Source: WHSW01 sp963769945
GTDB lineage: Bacteria > Actinomycetota > Thermoleophilia > Solirubrobacterales > 70-9
Reading direction: 5' to 3'
DNA: 64,000 bases
Assembly (NCBI GenBank): GCA_963769945.1
Contig: CAVYOA010000017.1
Location: 1 to 64,000, forward strand
In this document: piece after piece, positions 58,471 to 64,000 of the stretch
Layout: every line of letters begins with the position of its first letter
How positions within the stretch are numbered: position 1 is the first letter of the stretch
Program-made: the position numbers and the translations under genes
The notes under the pieces: model-generated
Database searches by the model: none
Seen by the model: the letters and a program-made list of their open reading frames with translations, nothing else
Told to the model about the DNA's origin: nothing

Positions 58471-59538
58471 ATGGCGGCGCAGAGGATCCTCGTTACGGGG
58501 GGCGCGGGCTTCGTCGGTTCGCACGTCGTCGACGAGCTCGTCGCGGCCGGGTACGAGGTGCGGGTGCTCGACTCGCTGCACGAGCTTGCGCACGGTCGCG
58601 AGCCCGACTACCTCAACCCCGCCGCCGAGTATCGCTGGGCCGACGTGCGCGACCCCGATGCGGTGACCGACGGCGCTTGAAGGCGTCGACGCGATCTCCC
58701 ATCAGGCGGCGATGGTCGGTCTCGGCGTCGATCTCGCCGACATGCCCGACTACGTCGCCAACAACTGCCTTGGCACGGCCGTGCTCCTGAAGGCGATGGC
58801 CGCTCGCCGCTTCAGCGGGCGCATCGTCCTCGCCAGCAGCATGGTCGTCTACGGCGAGGGCCGCTATCTGTGTCTCGAGCACGGCGTCGTCGCCCCGGCG
58901 CCGCGAGCCGCCGAGCGCCTCGAGCGGGGCGAGTTCGAGCCGGCCTGCCCGCAGTGTGACCAGCCGCTGATCGCGGAAGCGGTGCCGGAGTCGGCTCCGG
59001 CGGACCCGCGCAACGTCTACGCGGCGAGCAAGCTTCACCAAGAGCATCTGTGTCAGGTCTATGCGCGCGAGACCGGCGCCAGCGCGATCGCGCTTCGCTA
59101 CCACAACGTCTACGGGCCGCGGATGCCTCGCGACACTCCCTATGCCGGGGTCGCCAGCATCTTTCGCAGCGCGCTCGAGGCGGGGCGGGCGCCGCAGGTG
59201 TTCGAGGACGGCGACCAGATGCGCGACTTCGTCGCCGTCGCCGACGTCGCGGTGGCCAACAAGCTCGCGCTCGAGGCGCCGCTGGACGGCGGCGGCGCCT
59301 TCAACGTCGCCTCGGGGACCCCACGCTCGGTCGGCGAAATGGCGGCGGAGCTGGCGCGCGCGATGCACGGCAGGCGAACCCGAGGTCACCGGCGGCTACC
59401 GCCTCGGCGACGTGCGCCACGTCTTTGCCTCGGCCGCCAAGGCCCGCGACGAGCTCGGCTTCGCCGCCGAGTCCGAGTTCAGCGAGGCCGTCGCCGAGTT
59501 CGCGACGGCGCCGCTTCGCGACCCGGCAGCCGCGCTAG
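58471..59538 (+). CDS. NAD-dependent epimerase/dehydratase, WcaG type (frameshifts near 58675 and 59370)
   Basis: About 355 residues of an extended SDR. RILVTGGAGFVGSHVVDELV is the NAD motif, the active-site Tyr-x3-Lys lies in NVYAASKLHQEHL, and ALRYHNVYGPRMPRDTPYAG and FEDGDQMRDFVAVADVA are conserved. A Cys-containing insertion (YLCLEHGVVAPAP, EPACPQCDQPL) is characteristic of one actinobacterial subgroup. Single-base shifts near 58675 and 59370 split it. The exact C-terminus is uncertain; the TAG at 59536 requires one more small shift. Convergent with moaA. Confidence 0.75.
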
Positions 59539-60548
59539 CCCCCGATCGCGCTCATCGAGCGCGGTGGCGCTCGGAACCCGGGCTCGTTGACGTGGTGCTT
59601 GAGCTCCTTGCGCCAGACCGCGTCGCGGATGATCTGCTCGAGCTCGGCGTCGCTGGCGCCGTCGCGCATCGGCTCGCGCAGGTCGGTCTCGTGGATCGAG
59701 AAGAGGCAGGTGCGAAGCTCGCCATCGGCGGTGAGGCGGATGCGGTTGCAGTCGGCGCAGAAGGGCTCGGAGACCGGGTTGATGAAGCCGATCTTGCCCT
59801 TGCCGTCGGCGAAGCGGTAGACGCGTGCGGTCGCGTGCGGCTTTCGCTTCAGCGGCTCGAGCGGGAAGCGCTCGTGGATCAGCGCCCTGATCTCGTCGCC
59901 GGTGAGCACCATCTCCGGCTTCCAGGCGCGATCGCCGTCGAGCGGCATGAACTCGATGAAGCGCACCTCGTAGTCGGTCGAGCGCGCGAGCTCGGCGAAG
60001 CGATAGACCTCGTCCTCGGTGAAGTCGCGCATCGCGACGGCGTTGATCTTGATCGGGCGCACGCGCTCGTAGCGCGCGATCGCCTCGATCCCGCGCAGCA
60101 CCTGCGGCAGCGCGTCGCGCCGCGTGATCTCGTGGAAGCGATCGCGTGCGAGCGAGTCGACCGAGACGTTGACGCGATCGATGCCCGGCGTCGACGAGGG
60201 CGGCGGCGTCGCGTTCGAGCAGGTAGCCGTTGGTCGTCACCGAGAGGTCGCGCGATGCCCTCGATCGGGCGCAGCATCGAGACCAGGCAGGGGAAACTCG
60301 CGGCGCGCCAGCGGCTCGCCGCCCGTGAGGCGTACGTCGGTGATCCCGAGCCCGACGAGCAGCCTCACCAAGCGTTCGATCTCCTCGAAGCTGAGCACCT
60401 CGGAGCGGTCGAGCCAGGGCATGCCCTCGGCCGGCATGCAGTACCTACAGCGAAAGTTGCAGCGGTCGGTGACCGAGACGCGCAGGTCGGTGATCGGCCG
60501 GTCGTGAGCGTCGCGCAGCGGCCCTTCGTGGTCCGGCTCTGAACTCAT
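59535..60548 (-). CDS. moaA: GTP 3',8-cyclase MoaA (three frameshifts 60190-60290)
   Basis: MoaA is the radical-SAM enzyme that starts molybdopterin synthesis from GTP. The N-terminal cluster motif is TDRCNFRCRYCMPAEGMP, followed by DVRLTGGEPLARREFP. The C-terminal cluster is FCADCNRIRLTADGELRTCL, and the protein ends with the required Gly-Gly (MSAIGG). Between residues about 90 and 125 the sequence hops through three frames (near 60290, 60250 and 60190), yet every segment fits MoaA. The gene is complete apart from these. Confidence 0.85.
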
Positions 60549-60635
60549 GAGGGGCGAATTGTCGCGGATCGCGCCGCTGCGGCGGCACCGAGGCGGGTCG
60601 CACGGCGCTCGACGCACCCCCTATAACTCGGCTTC

Positions 60636-61034
60636 GTGATCAACGACCGCGTCCTGCGCACCGCCGTTGGCGCCCTCGGCCTCTTTCACGCGGCCGAGGG
60701 CGTCTGGATGCTGTTCGCGCCGGCTTCGTTCTTCGACGCGATTGGGAGCTACGGGCTCGAGAACACCCATTACGTCGGCGACGTCGGCGCCTTCGTGCTT
60801 GCCTTCGGCGTCGCCTTGCTGCTCGCCGTCGGCCGGCCCACGTGGCGCGCTCCGCTGCTTGCGCTCGGCGCACTGTGGTACGGCTTTCACGCGTTCAACC
60901 ACGTCTTCGACATCGATGAGGCGCGAAGCGACGCGCGCGGGATCGCCGACACGCATCTTGCTCCTGCGCCGGCGCCGGCCTCTGGCCGTGGCTCGCCGCC
61001 GCGGCCGGGGCTGGCGAGGCGGTCGCGCCGATGA
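60636..61034 (+). CDS. Small membrane protein, unknown function (3' end uncertain)
   Basis: About 132 residues from a GTG start. Three to four hydrophobic helices: VLRTAVGALGLFHAAEGVWM, YVGDVGAFVLAFGVALLLAV, LLALGALWYGFHAFNHVFD. After residue 107 the frame becomes Pro/Arg-rich and unlike a membrane protein, while another frame gives a hydrophobic end, so an indel near 60955 is likely. It overlaps the SDR gene by four bases. I do not recognise the family. Confidence 0.6.
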   Translation: MINDRVLRTAVGALGLFHAAEGVWMLFAPASFFDAIGSYGLENTHYVGDVGAFVLAFGVALLLAVGRPTWRAPLLALGALWYGFHAFNHVFDIDEARSDARGIADTHLAPAPAPASGRGSPPRPGLARRSRR

Positions 61035-61973
61035 GCCGGGTCTTTCGTCGCCGGCGCCTCCGGCGTCATCGGCGGCCCGCTCGTTCGCCGGCTGCTCGCC
61101 GCCGGCCACGAGGTCACCGGCGATGACGCGCACGGACCGAGCGCGCGGCGGCGCTGCGCGAGGCGGGGGCGCAGGCGGTCGTCTGCGACGTCTTCGACGC
61201 TGAGGCGTTGACGGCGGCGGTCCCGGCGCCGAGCCGGAGGTCGTCGTCCACCAGCTGACCTCGCTGCCGCAGCAGCTCGACATTCGACGAAGGGCGTCTA
61301 CGACGCCAACAACGAGATCCGCGAGCGAGGCACGGCGCAACCTAGTCGCCGCGGCTCTCGCCGCCGGGGCGCGGCGCATGGTCGCCCAGAGCGTCGCCTT
61401 CTCTACGAGCCGGACGGCGACCTGGGTCAAGACCGAGGACGACCCGCCAATGAGCCTCGGCCTCGGGCGAGTTCGGCGGATCGCGTGACCGCGACGCTTT
61501 CGCTCGAGCGCCAGGTGCTCGAGGCCGAGGGCCTCGACGGGCTCGTCCTGCGCTACGGCTTCTTCTACGGCCCGGGGACGTCGTATGCGCGCGACGGATA
61601 CCAGGCAGCGGAGGTGCGCAAGCGCCGCTTTCCGATCGTCGGCAGCGGCGACGGCGTCTTTTCCTTCGTCCAGATCGAAGACGCCGCCGCCGCGACCGTC
61701 GCGGCCTGCGAGCGCGGCGCGCCCGGGATCTACAACATCACCGACGATGAGCCGGCGCCGGTGCGCGATTGGCTCCCGGTTTACGCCGAGGCGGTCGGGG
61801 CGAAGAAGCCGCTGCGGATCCCGAAGCTCGTCGCGCGGGTGCTCGCGGGCCCGGCGGTCGCTGACTTCGCGACGACCCTGCGCGGCGCCGCGAACGCAAA
61901 GGCCAAGCGCGAGCTTGACTGGCAGCCCCAGCACCCGAGCTGGCGCCGGGGATTCTCACAGGCGCTCGGCTAG
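61031..61973 (+). CDS. SDR-type NAD-dependent epimerase/dehydratase (many frameshifts)
   Basis: An extended SDR of about 315 residues. The clean C-terminal part from 61485 reads RQVLEAEGLDGLVLRYGFFY and later YNITDDEPAPVRDWLPVYAE. Upstream, the NAD motif GASGVIGGPLVRRLLAAGHE, VVHQLTSLP and YDANNEIRERGT can be read only by changing frame about four to five times between 61040 and 61480. That density of indels suggests poor local sequence. ATG 61031 begins the NAD motif. Confidence 0.65.
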
Positions 61974-62012
61974 TCACCGCCCGTACGGGCTAACTTCATA
62001 AGCACACCCTTC

Positions 62013-62020
62013 AAAGGAGG
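62013..62020 (+). promoter_or_regulatory. Strong ribosome binding site of sodA
   Basis: AAAGGAGG lies six bases before the sodA ATG, the best Shine-Dalgarno match in the window. Many other genes here have weak or no such site, so superoxide dismutase is probably highly translated. Confidence 0.8.
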
Positions 62021-62026
62021 AAACAA

Positions 62027-62631
62027 ATGGCCTACGAGGTCCCCGACCTTCCCTACGACTACGACGCACTCGAGCCTCACATCGACGAGGAGACGATGCG
62101 CGTTCACCACGACAAGCATCACCAGGCCTATGTCGACAAGGCGAACGCCGCGCTCGAGGGCACGGAGTGGGCCGACAAGGACGTCGAGGAGGTGCTGCAG
62201 AACCTCGACTCGCTGCCCGACGACAAGCAGGGCCCGGTGCGAAACAACGCTGGCGGCCACGCCAACCACAGCTTCTTCTGGCAGGTGATGAGCCCGGACG
62301 GCGGCGGCGAGCCCTCGGGGGCGCTGGCGGATGCGATCGACGAGAAGTTCGGCTCGTTCGACTCGTTCAAGGAGGAGTTCAAGAACGCGGGCGTCGGCCA
62401 GTTCGGCTCCGGCTGGGCCTGGCTCGTCCACGACGGCTCCGGCGTCGCCGTGACCAGCACGCCGAATCAGGACTCGCCGGTCTCGAGCGGTCAGACCCCG
62501 CTGCTCGGCGCCGACGTCTGGGAGCACGCCTACTACCTCAAGTACCAGAACAAGCGCCCCGACTACCTCGACGCGTTCTGGAACGTCGTCAACTGGGACG
62601 AGGTCTCGCGCGCTTCGACGCGGCCGGCTGA
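62027..62631 (+). CDS. sodA: Superoxide dismutase, Fe/Mn family
   Basis: About 201 residues. Converts superoxide to O2 and H2O2. Metal ligands by position are His27, His81, Asp163 and His167 (in MRVHHDKHH, GGHANHSFFW and DVWEHAYY). FGSGWAWLV and KNKRPDYLDAFWNVVNW-type sequence complete the signature. The frame as read runs on to 62668, but in the native frame the usual end RFDAAG is followed by TGA at 62629, so one base was probably lost near 62610. Metal choice is not resolved. Confidence 0.92.
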
Positions 62632-62708
62632 GCTTCACGGTCAGCGAGCGCGGACGGGCCGGGCGTGACTGCCCGGGCCGTCTCGTGCTCGGGGGTTAGA
62701 CTCGGTTC

Positions 62709-63155
62709 GTGCCACACGCCCTGAGCTCCGGGCTGCCCAAGGATTTTTTACGACCGTGCTTGCTCTTGCTGTTGCGCGAGGGCGAGGCCCATGGCTACCA
62801 GTTGCTCGAGCAGCTCGACGTCTTCGGCTTCGATCAATCCGATCCGGGCTCGCTCTATCGAGTGCTGCGAAAGCTCGAGAGCGAGGGCTGTGTGACCTCG
62901 TCCTGGGAGCCCTCGGGCACCGGGCCGCCAAAGCGCGTCTACGGGCTCAGCGAAGCGGGCGTCGCCGAGCTCGATCGCCGCGCCACCGATCTGGCCGAGG
63001 GCGAGCGCCGGATCGACGCCTTCCTCGATCGGTATCTACGCGCGCGGCGGCTGCCGAGCACGAGCCCGAAGCAGCGCGGGCTGACCGGGCGCATGGCAGC
63101 TCACCGAGCTGCGGCGCGGGAGCGCCAGAGCCTTCAGCCTCCCGCTGGTTCCTAG
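62709..63155 (+). CDS. PadR-family transcriptional regulator
   Basis: A 148-residue winged-helix regulator. LPKDFLRPCLLLLLREGEAH and GYQLLEQLDVFGF start the PadR domain, PGSLYRVLRKLESEGCVTSS is the recognition helix and wing, and KRVYGLSEAGVAELDRR completes it. A short helical C-terminal part ends basic. GTG start. The target is unknown. Confidence 0.85.
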   Translation: MPHALSSGLPKDFLRPCLLLLLREGEAHGYQLLEQLDVFGFDQSDPGSLYRVLRKLESEGCVTSSWEPSGTGPPKRVYGLSEAGVAELDRRATDLAEGERRIDAFLDRYLRARRLPSTSPKQRGLTGRMAAHRAAARERQSLQPPAGS

Positions 63156-63169
63156 GATCGAGCGATGGC

Positions 63170-64000
63170 TCAGCCCGCAAGCGACTGCTCGGACTTGCTC
63201 CATCTCCGCCGTGTAGCGGCCGTAACGCGCCTCGGAGTTCAAGCGTGCGCGCCAGCGCGAAGGCGGCCTGCGCCGCGGCGCCGTTGGCCTCGTCGCCGCG
63301 CCACGCCGCGAGCGGCGCGGCCTGAAGCGCCCGGCCGTAGGAGAAGCTCAGCTCCCAGGGCAGCGTCCCCGATCGCGTTCATCGCGTTCAGGCGCTCGGT
63401 CGCGAGCTCATCGCTCTGGCCGCCGGAGAGGAAGGCGATACCGGGGACCGCTTCTGGAACGACACGGCGAAACAGCGCCAGGTGCGCTCGGCGACTTCTC
63501 GACGCCGGGCTGCTCGGGATTGTCGTAACCGGCGAGCACCATGTTCGGCTTCAAGACGATGCCCTCGAGCTCGACGCCTTGGGAGACCAGCTCGGAGAAG
63601 ACCGCCTCGAGCACCGTCTCGGTGACCTGCTCGGCACGCTCGATCGAATGCTCGCCGTCCATCAGCACCTCGGGCTCGACGATCGGCGCGATGCCTGCCT
63701 CCTGGCAGAGCGCCGCGTAGCGTCCAAGCGCGTGCGCATTGACGGCGATCGCGTTGTCGTGGGCAGATCGTCACCGATCGCGATCACAGCGCGCCACTTG
63801 GCGAAGCGAGCGCCGAGATCGCGGTACTCGGCGAGGCGCTCGCGCAGGCCGTCGAGTCCCTCGGTCACCGTCTCCTCGATCCGAGCCCGCGAGCGGCTTC
63901 GCACCGGTATCGACCTTGATTCCCGGGATCATCCCGAGCTCGGCAATCAGCTCCGGGAACGGGTGTTCCGGTCGACGTCTGAGCGCGGATCGTCTCGTCG
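63170..64000 (-). CDS. Fructose-bisphosphate aldolase class I (5' end outside window; frameshifted)
   Basis: The C-terminal two thirds or more of a class I aldolase of glycolysis. At the right edge reads DETIRAQTSTGTPVPELIAE, then IPGIKVDTGAKPLAG, TVTEGLDGLRERLAEYRDLG and ARFAKWRAVI (a catalytic-site Lys). EHSIERAEQVTETVLEAVFS and GIVLKPNMVLAGYDNPEQPG (the Schiff-base Lys) follow, and NSEARYGRYTAEMEQ leads to the end. At least four single-base shifts break it (near 63960, 63770, 63500 and 63195, with others likely). The native stop is at 63170. Confidence 0.82.

Noticed and set aside
59587..60542. Continuation of the epimerase frame across moaA on the plus strand
   Set aside because: The stretch is antisense of moaA, whose radical-SAM motifs are clear; lack of a stop is a GC effect.
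1..64000. CRISPR arrays, insertion sequences, prophage or integrase genes
   Set aside because: No regularly spaced repeats, transposase motifs, phage structural genes or recombinases were found on either strand. Besides the palindromes, the only repeats seen are short local ones: the promoter repeats at 4235-4275 and the in-gene 11-mer and propeller repeats.

Overview
This 64 kb window is chromosomal DNA of a very GC-rich bacterium. The gene content points to an actinobacterium, most likely class Thermoleophilia (Solirubrobacter/Conexibacter-like). The reasons are a SARP regulator fused to a beta-propeller and a peptide-binding domain, MoaD-MoaE fusion genes, short DUF6457 and Gly/Cys-rich proteins, and many GTG/TTG starts. 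The taxon is inferred from gene families, not from a 16S gene, and none is present here. No insertion sequence, prophage, integrase or CRISPR array was seen.

Layout. 1-13.2 kb is the end of the S10-spc-alpha ribosomal island (rplF, rplR, rpsE, rpmD, rplO, secY, then adk, map, rpmJ, rpsM, rpsK, rpsD, rpoA, rplQ, truA). It is interrupted between secY and adk by a divergent pair: a small secreted protein and a large SARP-type membrane-anchored regulator. 13.2-18.7 kb holds an MFS transporter, a tiny CxxC protein and an iron(III) ABC importer (fbpABC). 18.7-24.5 kb is a glycosylation-type cluster (GT-C membrane protein, two GT2 enzymes, a Gfo/Idh/MocA oxidoreductase, an alkaline-phosphatase-superfamily hydrolase). 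Two near-identical iron-box-like palindromes lie on the fbpA start and on the first GT2 start. 24.5-41.5 kb is mixed housekeeping: surE, ligA, a secreted beta-propeller, a prepilin, dacB, patatin, sulfatase, acyl-CoA synthetase, Nif3, a DsbA-like protein, a TVP38-type membrane protein and tRNA-Pro(CGG).

41.6-60.5 kb is a molybdenum region. Cofactor synthesis is covered by mog, a moaD-moaE-moaC triple fusion, moeA, mobA and moaA. Molybdate uptake is modABC with a HTH-TOBE regulator. Associated genes are MOSC and DUF6457 proteins and a membrane sulfite-oxidase-like molybdoenzyme next to a secreted YVTN propeller. MoeB is the only core step not found. An NAD-dependent, metal-free formate dehydrogenase sits inside this block. 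60.6-64 kb carries a small membrane protein, an SDR enzyme, superoxide dismutase, a PadR regulator and the 3' part of a class I fructose-bisphosphate aldolase that runs off the right edge.

Two window-wide features stand out. First, three families of dispersed imperfect palindromes (A, four copies; B, three; C, two) occupy gene borders, and one B copy is translated in frame as the linker between MoaE and MoaC. Second, many genes carry single-base frameshifts, sparse up to about 53 kb except in the SARP gene and dense from 53.9 kb to the right end. In each case the protein continues exactly in another frame, which fits base-calling or assembly errors better than gene decay. Such genes are annotated as one CDS across the frames.
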